From assembly GCA_964019425.1 (NCBI GenBank), contig OZ025805.1, forward strand, positions 1,113,879 to 1,177,878: 64,000 bases of DNA. The letters are read 5' to 3'. Origin of the DNA: Flectonema sp. DT1601. Taxonomy: Eukaryota; Euglenozoa; Diplonemea; Diplonemida; Diplonemidae. Each line of letters begins with the position of its first letter. The stretch's first letter is position 1. Made by a program: the position numbers and the translations under genes. Under the pieces are notes generated by a model. The model had not been told where the DNA came from. It was given only the letters and a program-made list of their open reading frames with translations, and did no database searches. Shown here one piece after another: positions 42,985-53,239 of the stretch.

Positions 42985-44172
42985 ATGCAATCCACGACTG
43001 ATCTGGTCTTGGGGGTAACGGAAGTGATCATAAGTAACAAGTGGATTATTGCTGGTGTACTTTTTGTAGTTTATTGCGCAGATGGAGTTCTAAGGAAAGG
43101 TTTGCTTCATGGAAAGCCTCAATTGTATTATAAAAAAGATGACTCAAGAATGAAACGAATCTTAAAGAGAGTAGGGTTGCTAAAGAAACGTTACTTTCCA
43201 ACATTTTGGGCGCACTCGTCGATGATACAGCTCGGATTGTTAACTTTTCAAAAAGTAAGACATAGTCACACAGTTACTTTAAAACCTCACACATTACAAT
43301 GTCCTGATGGTGGAGAAGTAACAGTTGTTGAGTATATCGACAACAAATATCATCAGAACCTGAATCAAGACTCTCCAGTAGTCACCATCCTCCACACGAT
43401 AACCGGAAATGAGAGAGACGAAGTGGAGTTCGGAAAATACGCACTAAAACATGGCTGGCGACCAATTATTTTATGTCGTCGTGGACACTACTCGGAGTTG
43501 AAGTTACGAACACCAAAATGGAACATCATGGGGTCTGTTGATGATACAAAACAAATGATAAATTATATTTCTTCTCTCTACCCGAAAGCATTTATTGGTG
43601 CTTGTGGTATGTCTGCGGGAAGTGGTCAAATTGTTTCTTACATCGGCAGTGCTGATGAAGACTCTCCTGTCAAAGGTGCAGTTTCTCTATGCCCGGCGTA
43701 CTCCATCGACAAGGCGTTTGGTAATTTTCATAATAAGAGTCCGTTACTTGCGAAGTATATTTTATCTTGTTTGAAAAGTCACTTCTTAGTTCGCCACGAA
43801 GAAGTATTACAAGAAACACCCGGTTATCATAACGCAATGAGGAGTAGTTCTATTGATGACTTTGTGAAGGAATCAATTACATTTTCTGGTCATCGGTCGT
43901 TGGAAGACTTTTTTGAGGAGTCGAATCCAATGCAACACTATCGTAAAAATAACATTCCTTGTTTGGTTCTTAATTCTATTGATGATCCCCTTTGTGTAGA
44001 ACGTAATATTCCTTATGATATTGCAGGTGATACTGTTAACTACGCTTTGATTATTACTAAAGCTGGTTCTCATGTTGGATATCGTGAAGGTCTTCTGGGA
44101 GAGTCATCTTTCATGCACAGATTAGCAATTGAATTCTTGCAAAGTGTGAAAATAGAACATGACGGAATGTAA
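42985..44172 (+). CDS. alpha/beta hydrolase of the ABHD1/2/3-YheT type, 395 aa
   Basis: The frame is open from 42949; the first ATG is at 42985. A hydrophobic segment near residues 19-34 (IISNKWIIAGVLFVVYCAD) is a probable membrane anchor, as in ABHD1/2/3. The hydrolase fold follows, with the oxyanion region (ILHTITGNERDEVE), the CRRGHYSELKL loop (family: N-x-R-G-x-g), the nucleophile elbow GMSAGSGQ with Ser210, acidic residues Asp333/Asp334 (LNSIDDPLC) and His363 (AGSHVGY). All three triad members are thus present and in order. Family members cleave acyl esters of phospholipids or medium-chain lipids. Length fits (about 400 aa). The substrate is unknown. The leader from the acceptor to the ATG is 94 nt, longer than for most genes here. 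Confidence 0.85.
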   Translation: MQSTTDLVLGVTEVIISNKWIIAGVLFVVYCADGVLRKGLLHGKPQLYYKKDDSRMKRILKRVGLLKKRYFPTFWAHSSMIQLGLLTFQKVRHSHTVTLKPHTLQCPDGGEVTVVEYIDNKYHQNLNQDSPVVTILHTITGNERDEVEFGKYALKHGWRPIILCRRGHYSELKLRTPKWNIMGSVDDTKQMINYISSLYPKAFIGACGMSAGSGQIVSYIGSADEDSPVKGAVSLCPAYSIDKAFGNFHNKSPLLAKYILSCLKSHFLVRHEEVLQETPGYHNAMRSSSIDDFVKESITFSGHRSLEDFFEESNPMQHYRKNNIPCLVLNSIDDPLCVERNIPYDIAGDTVNYALIITKAGSHVGYREGLLGESSFMHRLAIEFLQSVKIEHDGM

Positions 44173-44885
44173 TAGGGGCAAAACGTTTGAAGCTTTCAGT
44201 CTCTCTTGTACAGGGAAGTCTAAGTAGTTCTTAATTACTATTTCTTGTGAACTGACACCGAGTGTGGAATGTTTTTTTGTATTCGGATAAGCGACACATT
44301 ACTCGTCGATTCCTATCCGATGTTTTTCTCTCTTTCTTTTATTTTTCTTCCACTATTCATCGTGAAGGGGAAAAGAAAAAAAAGAATGTACTGCGATCAT
44401 CGAGGATTTGCTTATTTTTTATTTATTTTTAAAATTTTTAAGGGAATGAGTCGCAAGGCAGACTTGTTTAACAACGGCTGTCGACAACGAGCAAGATGTT
44501 CCTTAAGAACTACTAACGTATATTGTAGGAGGGAAGGCTATCTATTTCATTTCACGAACAGATGACAATAGATTACTGCTTTACCTGTTTTTATATTAAT
44601 CTTATTTTTTTTTAAAACTATTCTTATCAAAAAAATATTTATTACCATTGTTCTCCTTTGTCGGTAAACACAAAAGTAATAATTTTGTTGTTGTTGTTGT
44701 TTTCTTCAGTTGAGAAGAATCTCTCTAACGAATCCAACTGGCTGCGACTTTGTTTTGGTGATCAGAAATTGATTATTCAGACAGGAAAGTCATTTGAGTT
44801 GAATTATAAATCCAACGCTAGGGACTTGGCTATCTTGTGTTTTTTATTTTCATTCAAAAGCTTATCAACTCTCTCTAAACAAAAG
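44173..44885. other. spacer and 5' leader of the next gene
   Basis: About 710 bp. A (gtt)n tract ends in TTCTTCAG (AG at 44708-44709), giving a 176-nt leader. The frame is open from 44658 but has no ATG before 44886, so this part is treated as non-coding. Confidence 0.55.
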
Positions 44886-46769
44886 ATGGCATACCCGGGA
44901 GCTAAGATTGCTGATGGCGCTGGGTCTGGAGGTCCACCAGAGAGCGGAATTATGTTCCCAACAAAGCCACAGAGATGGCACATCCCAGAACCTGCTAAGA
45001 AGATGTGGAAGCATCAGGAGAATCTGCCAAGGTTGCCGATCCCTGAACTGGAACACACGCTGGCGATGTACTTGAAAAGTGTTCAACCACTTTGTGATGC
45101 TGCCCAGTGGGAGAAGACAAAGAATGCAGTAGCGTCATTCTTGACAAGTCCAAAGTCAACTGAACTTCAACAGAGACTCCAAAAGCGCGCGGCGGAAAAG
45201 GGAAACTCTTCTTGGCTTATTGACTGGTGGAATGAGCTTTCATACTTCGGATACCGTGAGTCGGTTGTTGTAAACGTTTCGTACTTTTATCAATTTAAGT
45301 CCGACAACTACTCATCTGGAAACCCACTTATACGTGCTGCCGGTCTCGTAAAGGCAGCTCTCGAATTCAAACAAATGATTGCTACCGATGTACTCGCACC
45401 GGAGATGTCAGGTAAGAAGCCACAAGACATGTCTATGTACAGATACTTGTTCAACGCAATTAGAGTTCCTTACCAGGGAAAGGATTTCTACGAGACATTT
45501 GATATGAATGCTCACAACCACATCATTGTGGCAAGAAGGGGAAAATTCTATTCCGTGGAAGTGAACAGAAAAATGGCCATTGCTGACATCAGCTCGCTAC
45601 TTCAGTCAGTTGTGGCCCAAGCGGCTAAGGGAGACAAGAATGATATCGGTATCCTTACAAGTGATCACAGAGATAGATGGGCAGCAGCATACAAGGAACT
45701 CAACAATGACATGCTCTCAGAAGAAAGCATTAGACAAATTGCAAGCTCTTCATTCGTCGTTTGTCTGGATGAAGAAAAACCTTCGAACGTAGGAGAGAAG
45801 GCGAGAAACTGCTGGCACGGAAACGGAACCAACAGGTGGTTCGATAAGCCACTTCAGTTTATTGTTGCAGACAATAATGAAGCTGGTTTCACTGGAGAGC
45901 ACGGTATCATGGACGGTCAGCCAACTAACAGATGTGTTGACTGGGTGCTATCTTACCTTGCTAAGTCAGGGCAGTCATTGGTGTCCGCCCCTCGTACTTG
46001 CTCCTCACCTCAGCAACCAAGGGAGCTGCAGTGGAATGTCAACAGCTCTGTTACGAAATCAATTGACGTAGCTCATCACGCATTCGCAGATCTAATTGAC
46101 TCGCAAGTGATGGAAGTTCTCGACTGGACACAATTTGGTAAAGACGGTCTTAAAAAATTGAGAGTGTCACCTGATGCTTTCGTTCAGATGTCGCTTCAGT
46201 TGGCGTACAACAGAATTCACAACAAGTTCCCGGCAACATACGAGGCTTGCAGTACTCGTTCGTACCTACACGGAAGGACTGAAACGATCCGTTCTTGTCA
46301 CACACCTGGAGCAGATTTTTGCAGAGCGATGAACGACAGTGGTGTATCTGCTCAACAAACTTATGGCTTATTGCAGAAGGCAGCGGCACACCAGTCAGCG
46401 TACGCCCGCAAAGCAACGCAAGCCATGGGATGTGATCGTCACTTGCTCGGATTAAAGTTATGTTTGAAGTCTGGTGAGGAAACTCCAGAAATCTTCTCGG
46501 ATCCTATGTTTTCATACTCCTCTAGTTGGGTTTTGAGTACATCCGCTCTTGCCAGCGAGCACTTCTCCTGTTGGGGATTTGGTGAGGTTGTTTCAAACGG
46601 ATACGGAATTGGTTATTTAGTAAACAAAAACAACGTCGCCTTCACCATCTCAACTTTGAAGACTCATCCGCACCCTGCTGCACTCTTCAAGAAGGAGCTA
46701 AAGCAGGCAATTGCTGAAATGCACGCTATGTGTCAAAAGGCTCTTAACTCACCAGCCGCTAAGCTGTAG
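44886..46769 (+). CDS. CRAT: carnitine O-acetyltransferase, 627 aa
   Basis: Single exon. The enzyme moves acetyl groups between CoA and carnitine in mitochondria and peroxisomes. The length equals human CRAT (626 aa). The catalytic His339 lies in GFTGEHGIMDGQPTNR, the family's EH motif region, and the carnitine/CoA site elements TRSYLHGRTETIRSC and SSWVLSTSALASEHFSCWGF, GEVVSNGYGIGYLV are all present and in order. The protein ends SPAAKL; AKL is a peroxisomal PTS1-type tripeptide, also found on animal CRAT. The N-terminus (MAYPGAKIADGAG) is not a clear presequence. I chose the first ATG of the frame; upstream codons are open but have no ATG. Codon use is richer in C/G-ending codons than in its neighbours, suggesting high expression. 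Confidence 0.93.
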   Translation: MAYPGAKIADGAGSGGPPESGIMFPTKPQRWHIPEPAKKMWKHQENLPRLPIPELEHTLAMYLKSVQPLCDAAQWEKTKNAVASFLTSPKSTELQQRLQKRAAEKGNSSWLIDWWNELSYFGYRESVVVNVSYFYQFKSDNYSSGNPLIRAAGLVKAALEFKQMIATDVLAPEMSGKKPQDMSMYRYLFNAIRVPYQGKDFYETFDMNAHNHIIVARRGKFYSVEVNRKMAIADISSLLQSVVAQAAKGDKNDIGILTSDHRDRWAAAYKELNNDMLSEESIRQIASSSFVVCLDEEKPSNVGEKARNCWHGNGTNRWFDKPLQFIVADNNEAGFTGEHGIMDGQPTNRCVDWVLSYLAKSGQSLVSAPRTCSSPQQPRELQWNVNSSVTKSIDVAHHAFADLIDSQVMEVLDWTQFGKDGLKKLRVSPDAFVQMSLQLAYNRIHNKFPATYEACSTRSYLHGRTETIRSCHTPGADFCRAMNDSGVSAQQTYGLLQKAAAHQSAYARKATQAMGCDRHLLGLKLCLKSGEETPEIFSDPMFSYSSSWVLSTSALASEHFSCWGFGEVVSNGYGIGYLVNKNNVAFTISTLKTHPHPAALFKKELKQAIAEMHAMCQKALNSPAAKL

Positions 46770-47651
46770 GGTAACTACCAATACCTATTTGCCTTACCAG
46801 GAATTGAACTGTATCAAAATTCTGGAGGGGAGTTTGAACTTGATAGGATTTATCAAAACACATTCTTTCTATTCTTGTATCTAAACTAAATCCGTTATAT
46901 CTCACCGGGTTGTATTCTTTCTCACATCTTCCTCTCTCTGTTTCTTTACTTACCTGGTAAGTGTTTTATTGTTTTTTTACCAACAGTGATGTTACTGCTG
47001 AGAAGGAGGTTCAGCCGGGCTGCTTGAGTTGGTTTTGCAAATGTGAATTACAAATACGGACACAAGCAGAATCTAAAAATGGCTGAACCTCGACTCATTT
47101 TCTACCCAAAATGAGAACCTTTTATTCGTCTTCATAACCGAAGTATGCACATTGTTGTCATCTTCGTTTTCCCATCAGAATTCGCGAGTGCTGAAAGAAG
47201 AGTTCCCTGTTATTTGAGTTTTCCCGTTCTGCGTAATGGCGCGTGCTGCTGACCAAAGTGTTCCTGTGTTGTGAATTACCGACACTAAGAGAAAGGGGAA
47301 AAAAGAACAAAAATAATTAAGAGCTCGCTGAAAAAAGTACTAGTGTACAGGCGAGTTTAACGAAAAAAATTCAAAAAAAAGAAGCAAAAAAAAAAAAATC
47401 AAAAAATTGGATCATAACAGAAAAGAGGGGGCGAAATGACGGCCACCGCCGATCATTTCCCAACCTGGTCCGTCATACGTTACTAGTTTAAGATGCAACG
47501 ATTATCCGTCTTTGATTATTCTTTTTTTGATATTTCAGGTATTGAAGTAGCACAGAAATGATGTTCTGAATTAAACAAACTGTTTCAGATTTTCACTTCG
47601 GAAAAGGAATCATAAATAAATTACTTACTCCACACTATAGGTAGCAGCAAT
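46770..47651. other. spacer
   Basis: About 880 bp without a gene. A shorter relative of the TTGATA/TATCAA hairpin repeat is at 46833-46859. Two further CAGs lie in the last 120 bp before the proximal AG (47639-47640). Confidence 0.55.
46833..46859 (+). repeat. short relative of the 48-bp hairpin repeat
   Basis: tttgaacttgata-ggatt-tatcaaaac keeps the TTGAxCTTGATA...TATCAA core of the copies at 16333 and 18037 with a different loop. The flanks do not match. It lies about 65 bp after the stop of the carnitine acetyltransferase. Confidence 0.4.
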
Positions 47652-49274
47652 ATGCTCCGAACTCTCACAAGAAGATATGTTTCGTACAGCTCCCTTTGGA
47701 AGTCAAAGGATAGGGACAAGATGGTTGCCGAGGATTTGATGAAATTTAGCGACACACCGAACGTGGCGGAACTCTACGTTGCGTGGGCAGACAATGTTAA
47801 GATTAGCGATCATTCAATCAATGTGATTATGAATTACGGAAAACTACGTATGGAGGAGAGAGAGGGTCAAAATGAAATAATAAAAGACATGTTTGATGTT
47901 TATAGATTTGCACAAGAAGACTTGGTGTTGGTACCTCCTCAAGTCGGATTGGTTTTATTAGAAAGTTGTCTGATGATTGACAAAGATAACTTACTTTCGA
48001 AAATAACTTTTGAAAGTGCGTGGAAACTTTATCAAGAGATTGCTGAAGAAAAGATTGACAACCCAAACTCACTTCGATACTTTCCTCAGCTGGCTGAAGT
48101 GATGTTGTCATTAGCATCCTTGCAGCAAAGTACTCAAACTATGCAAGCGATTCTATCACACGCATCGAAAATAGGCGTCTCTATCAACACATCAATCGAT
48201 CCTGTTACTCGTTACACCCAACTTCAACAGGGAGAGATAGTACGTTCTAAGAATGAGCTCGCTATTCATGCTCTTAATAGTTTACTCTCAAGAACTGATC
48301 TTCCGAGACCTATAAAAGTAGCATCAATCAAACAATTAATAAATGATCTAATCCACGAGTTTAAGAAATCAGACAACGTTCAGAATGAATATTCAAATGA
48401 GAATTATGCTGTTTGGGTTGTTAGGATTTGGAAGGATGCGGGACTTGCTGCCGCACAACTCTTCGCAAGCGCTTTCTTAACATCAGAGCATCCAGACCCT
48501 GAGAATCATCCGAGAAAGGAAATATTTGTGAATTTAAAATTAATCGAAATGACTTATGATGATATCGTGGTTTCGACCAAAACCAATCTTGAGCTCAAAA
48601 AGAAAATAATAAAAGCGCTGAAGCAAACAAAGTATTCAGACCTAAGTCAGTCAATAGCACTGCTTGTGGTACCAAAAACAGCACCAGAATTGTATTCCAT
48701 TTTTTGTGAAGTCAGAACTCGTGGTAAGGATAGGGGTTTCTTTGCGGCACAATTTCTATCGAGAGTAATAAATCTGCCGTCAAAGATAAATAATTCAGTT
48801 ATTAATTATATCCGTTCATTAGTAAATGAGAACTCTGTCATACAATGGATAATAAACGCTCGTTGTTATGGGAAAACAACAAATGATTTCACCGGTGTAA
48901 CCTCCGACTGGGAATTCTTGACACCACTCCTTCTATCGGAAGTATTTTCTTGTTGTAAAAATAAAGTGCTGACACATCAGTTTGCAGAGCAATTCATTTC
49001 ATTTGCTACGAAACCGTTGCATGACCTGACGCTGCAGAACTTGTTGAGGAAACTTCGCACCGAATCACTTCTTGCGTCTGATGTTTTCCGTCGGCAATAT
49101 TCTTTAGGGATAACACCTTCAATAGAGAGTCATAATATTATAAAAGATGATATGAAGATAGCTACCTCAAATATCGAGGAGTGCTTTAGAGAAAGTGTTT
49201 TGATATTCCCTGGCAAGGAAATTCGACAACCGCTGGGAGATGATGAGATTCAGAATTCTGCATTAAAGTCCTAG
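47652..49274 (+). CDS. unknown 540-aa protein, probably mitochondrial
   Basis: Single exon, ATG 11 nt after an AG acceptor (47639-47640). The N-terminus MLRTLTRRYVSYSSLWKSKD is a good mitochondrial presequence: Arg, Ser, Thr and hydrophobic residues, no acids for 19 positions. The rest is alpha-helical throughout, with many leucines and no membrane helix, catalytic motif or zinc site, as in helical repeat proteins. I looked for the 35-residue pentatricopeptide consensus and did not find a clear one. It may be an organelle RNA-processing or ribosome-assembly factor, by analogy with other presequence-bearing helical repeat proteins; this is inference only. Confidence 0.7.
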   Translation: MLRTLTRRYVSYSSLWKSKDRDKMVAEDLMKFSDTPNVAELYVAWADNVKISDHSINVIMNYGKLRMEEREGQNEIIKDMFDVYRFAQEDLVLVPPQVGLVLLESCLMIDKDNLLSKITFESAWKLYQEIAEEKIDNPNSLRYFPQLAEVMLSLASLQQSTQTMQAILSHASKIGVSINTSIDPVTRYTQLQQGEIVRSKNELAIHALNSLLSRTDLPRPIKVASIKQLINDLIHEFKKSDNVQNEYSNENYAVWVVRIWKDAGLAAAQLFASAFLTSEHPDPENHPRKEIFVNLKLIEMTYDDIVVSTKTNLELKKKIIKALKQTKYSDLSQSIALLVVPKTAPELYSIFCEVRTRGKDRGFFAAQFLSRVINLPSKINNSVINYIRSLVNENSVIQWIINARCYGKTTNDFTGVTSDWEFLTPLLLSEVFSCCKNKVLTHQFAEQFISFATKPLHDLTLQNLLRKLRTESLLASDVFRRQYSLGITPSIESHNIIKDDMKIATSNIEECFRESVLIFPGKEIRQPLGDDEIQNSALKS

Positions 49275-49393
49275 TGCACAGTACCAGTTAGCCAATCTTC
49301 CATTTCGTAGCTGATTGCGTTACGTAGAACTGATTTATTATTTCTATTCCTCTTTATAAATAATTGTTATTTATTAATCAGAAGAACAACAAT

Positions 49394-50257
49394 ATGGAAA
49401 AGGCTCCATGGGAGAAAGGGAAGTCTGGGTATGCAATTATTTATTACTATCCCGTTGCGTAGAGTGTCTCGAATGTGTTCGAGTGCTCACCTCGCTGGGG
49501 ATATCTTCTGTAGAAGTACTTCCAAAGCTCTTTTTGTAAATAACTCACAACAGACGCCGATCTCTCTCTTGCCCTGACCGACAAGAGAGCGAAGCGAAAG
49601 TGCTTTCAGGTGTGGGTGAGTTTAGTAGGTTTGGTAGTGACAAGGCTAAAGCATACGTAGTCGTAGATTTCGACTTGACAATCTCTTCCCTTCATGTTTG
49701 GAATACCTTGGCTCGCACTGGCTCAGGTCACATCTCTCCAGAGAGAATCCCAAGCGATTTATCAATTGATGTCATATTCGGAGGTACTGATCGCCTCCAG
49801 CAGCTCCACGACTTCCTGTCATCTCTAACTTCACGAGAAGCACAGCTACTGATATTAACAAATAATCACTCTGATGTTGTTCGGAAATGTTTGGCTCTTT
49901 CAGGTCTAGATCAATACGTACCGGATGTAATTGGAAGAGACAAACCTGGAACTAAAGGTCAGATAGTTGCAGAACTGCGGGTATGAAACTATTTTATTTT
50001 CTATTTCCGCGCTACTTTGTTGGGGATGATGTCGCAGTGGACCAGTTTCCCTTTTGGTTCATATTTTCTCAAGTTCTCAACCCAAACAGGAGAAACTGAA
50101 GAGCAACAACAAGTGGCTCTTTATTGACGACGACCCAGCCAACGTGCGCAGTGTATCATCATCCACACAAGGACAGGTGGCAACACTAATTATTGAAGGA
50201 GGGTCGGGGATGCAAAAAGCACACTTCCAAAAGGTTTTAAGTATGGCATTCTCGTAA
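49394..50257 (+). CDS. HAD-superfamily hydrolase-like protein, 209 aa, three exons
   Basis: Exons 49394-49428, 49554-49980 and 50090-50257; introns of 125 bp (GTATGC...ACAG, phase 2) and 109 bp (GTATGA...ACAG, phase 0). The first exon encodes only 11 full codons; it was chosen because its ATG follows a CAG acceptor by 12 nt and the splice joins in frame. All four HAD motifs can be seen: DFDLT with nucleophile Asp50 and Asp52, the Asn/Thr segment LILTNNHSD, the Lys segment GRDKPGTKG, and FIDDDPANV with Asp167-169. The protein is small and capless. HAD proteins are mostly phosphatases. The exact substrate is not evident. Confidence 0.8.
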
Positions 50258-51229
50258 TCTGTACCTGTAATCAGATATGAAGTGACCTATAGCTGCTCTG
50301 CAGTCATTTGCCATATGGAAAGTGTGCTTTCGTTTTAAAATACTTTTCATATCCTTTTGGCTGAGTTCTCATCGGTCTTCACATTAGTCTCCTCTCGATG
50401 AGCATGGAATTTGTATTAGTGAGATTCACATAAGTGAGACACAAGCAGTCCTTTTGTGTAGTACTTGTTAGCTCATCAAAGAGATTCTGTTGGTGATCTC
50501 CTTTGGTAGTAATACAAATTAAAGGATACTTCCCTCCCCCTCAGTAGCTGCGGCTGCTAATTGTAAAGTAACTTGCCACTCTGTGAATGCAACAAGATTT
50601 GAGGTGCACGTTCCTGAGCTCTGTGGACTGTAAACCCGTCATGGGTGACTTCCTGGTTTGGTATAGCGGAGGCGGAGGTTGTGTTAAAAGTAGAAGAATT
50701 CTTTTATAACGTCAACTGATAGGGATTTCGGTATTGCGAGTTGTTTATGAACCAAAAGTCCCATCCAAACACAAGCTCAGGAGTATCGAGCTGTTGCTTG
50801 CCTCAGCTCACTAGCAGTGATTAACGCAAGTGAGCGCCTTTTCTTTGTGCACAAAAATAATCAAGTTGGTTCCCTTCTTCACAGTTTTCCCATCTCCCCT
50901 CTGTTTTGTTTTCATCTTCTTCTTGCTTATCAATAATAAAAGCGTTCCTCTCAAAAGCCCTTCCCGAGTCGCATTTTTTTTTGCTTGTCTATCCCGCCCC
51001 CACTTTTCTTTTATTTTCAATTACGTTAACTCAGTTGAAGTTTTGGCACAACAGAGGTATTCGATTGATGTTTTGTACCTCACGCTCTTCACAGATACGT
51101 AATCCGAAAAATGACAGCTGCTTGAGAATGTTACTTTAGTGTTATGTCACTTCACTTGTTGAGGTATTTTATGTTTTTATCTTATCTCTTTGGGCAGCAG
51201 AATACGTTATATTCCTTCCAAGCACTAAG
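50258..51229. other. spacer
   Basis: About 970 bp without a supported gene. It ends with a T/C tract and GCAGCAG (AG at 51199-51200), 29 nt before the next ATG. Confidence 0.55.
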
Positions 51230-52051
51230 ATGTGTATCACTGCGTTATTTATGCAGATGACTGGTAGGTGGAGGTTCGTATTAATTGGTAACAGAGATGA
51301 GTTCCAAAGTCGAAAAACAGAACCAATTGAAGAGCGAGGAGGAATCCTTTGTGCAAGGGATATGCAAGCTGGTGGGGCACAAACAATGTTTAATACAAAG
51401 ACAGGTATCCTCAGCTCTCTCACGAACGTTAGAACACAGCCGGGAAAGGGTGGAGAACGATCACGTGGTAAAATAGTAGAAGACGCTGTTGTGTATGAGC
51501 AAGAGATTATGGAAGAAATCGGTAAAGTGCGCTCTCAATATGCGGGTTTCAACCTTTTGAGGGTAAACTTGAAAAACAATGTCGCGAAATACGTAACAAA
51601 CAACACAAGCTGGCAGGGAGAGGATGTGACTCAGCTCCCAATGGGAACACACTGCGTGTCGAACAGCTATTTGAATGACTTCACATGGGAGAAGGTTGAT
51701 TACTTAAAGAATACTTTAGAAAGTATTGTTAAAGAGTCTCCTGCTGATACGTCTGTTGATTCTTTTATGGAGTCAATCACTGAGCCGCTCTGCCACTCAT
51801 CAGGGTTTGTTAATTATCCTCCTGCAATGAATGACGCGAGTACTAATCCTTATGCAAAAGTTGAAGCTCAGTTACAACAAGGGGTTTGGGTGTCAACACC
51901 TACACCTGGTAACGACATCTTCAGAACTCTCTTTCAAACTGCTGTTGCTGTGGAAGACACGTCTGATGGTCTTATGTGCCACTACTGGTACAGGGGCACC
52001 ATGACCCCTAATGAGCATAGCAAATGGGTGAAATTTACTTATCCCTTGTAG
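51230..52051 (+). CDS. TANGO2: TANGO2-like NRDE protein, 273 aa
   Basis: Single exon. The protein starts MCITALF, with Cys at position 2, and has the family signature NRDEF at residues 21-25. In TANGO2/NRDE proteins the N-terminal Cys is the presumed Ntn-hydrolase nucleophile after Met removal. Also present are the conserved 'RDMQAGGAQTMFN' and 'LSSLTNVRTQPGKG' segments (family: 'ggtWlgi...g..a.LTN.r'). Length equals human TANGO2 (276 aa). TANGO2 is linked to heme or acyl-CoA handling and to Golgi organisation in animals; which role holds here is open. The segment LFMQMTGRWRF between Cys2 and NRDE fits the family's spacing. Confidence 0.85.
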   Translation: MCITALFMQMTGRWRFVLIGNRDEFQSRKTEPIEERGGILCARDMQAGGAQTMFNTKTGILSSLTNVRTQPGKGGERSRGKIVEDAVVYEQEIMEEIGKVRSQYAGFNLLRVNLKNNVAKYVTNNTSWQGEDVTQLPMGTHCVSNSYLNDFTWEKVDYLKNTLESIVKESPADTSVDSFMESITEPLCHSSGFVNYPPAMNDASTNPYAKVEAQLQQGVWVSTPTPGNDIFRTLFQTAVAVEDTSDGLMCHYWYRGTMTPNEHSKWVKFTYPL

Positions 52052-53236
52052 CTTTGATGTTCTTGGATACTATTTATTTTTTCGTTTTCTTTATTTGTTT
52101 CATAAATTTGTTACAGAAATTAGGATAAAACTTACTCGCATTCAGTCGTGTTGCATGGTTTGCTGATTTATCTATTTCTAAATGATTGCAAGAATGTTCC
52201 AACAGAAAAAAAAAAAAAAAAAAGAGTCTGCTGACTAAGATGAATTATTCATGGCAGTTACTGTCCTAACCTGCAAAGTATATTGGCAGAGTAATTCAAA
52301 GTGGAGTTACCACCGTAGTTTGCCCTCTCATTACTGTGCCTTATCGATTCAGGCATTCACACCAGATAATAGTTTTTGTAGAGTCATCTTAATGTTTAAA
52401 GTTATTATTCTTCAGGTCACATATGTATGGCAGGATTACTGCTTCGTTAGGCCAGATACCGTTGTGTCTCCTTACTTTCTTTGCTGCAGAGGGCTGGGTA
52501 AAGGGATTGTCCGAAAAAAGATTTTATAATTTTAGCCATCGAAACCATTATTTGTTCGTTGTCCCTAGTTTAGAGTTCGACTGCTTTCGTGTGAAGACAA
52601 GTCACCTCAGGACAGTCGGGGTAGCTAAAACGCAGGCATTCTGCCGAAGCACATCCAAAACATCCAACAACTTAGTGAACGATTCGTCCCACTTGCACGG
52701 CTCCGCGGCCAATACCCTCCCCGCTCGCCTCACTCAAGGTCCGGTAGTTTCCAGTGTTCGGCAGACTGGTAACAATGTATCACCTAAATCCCAGCTGCTG
52801 AAAATAGAACAACATGATTACCACAGTTAATTACACTAAGACATGTATCACATTTTAGTTCCTGTTTGTAGAATTGCGAATTGTGTTGGCAACTAATTTT
52901 AATAACTTGGGGAAAAAAGGGAGAGAAAACAACAATTCTAATTAAGCAGCTTTCTTAGGGACCTGAAGCTGCAGGAAGACAGCAAAAATGAAAAATGAAG
53001 TTTGCCGTTGAATAGTGGGACGCTACAACAGCATTTAACATTATTCAAGGTAACAAACATCAGACAGCGTATTTTTTTTGACGCACACCTCGATAGTAGA
53101 AGGCAGGTTGCAGAAAAACAAAATGGTAAAAGAAATGGATTTGACGTTGCAATGCCTGATAAAAATAATTGAGTTGCAAATTGCAATATCAGTAGGTGGA
53201 TAGTTTTTTCTTTTTTTTTTTTTTTGGGAAAACGCC
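52052..53236. other. spacer with a GC-richer patch
   Basis: About 1.2 kb. A poly-A run is at 52206-52222. From about 52560 to 52830 the composition is GC-richer and an open frame (52423-52830) ends in Ser/Thr/Asn-rich sequence. This could be a detached 5' piece of the LINE that follows, but no motif proves it. Confidence 0.45.
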
Positions 53237-53239
53237 TAA

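Noticed and set aside
52423-52830. Open frame of 135 codons before the LINE
   Set aside because: No motif and no fit to the host's start context. It may be LINE 5' debris, so it was kept only as a remark.
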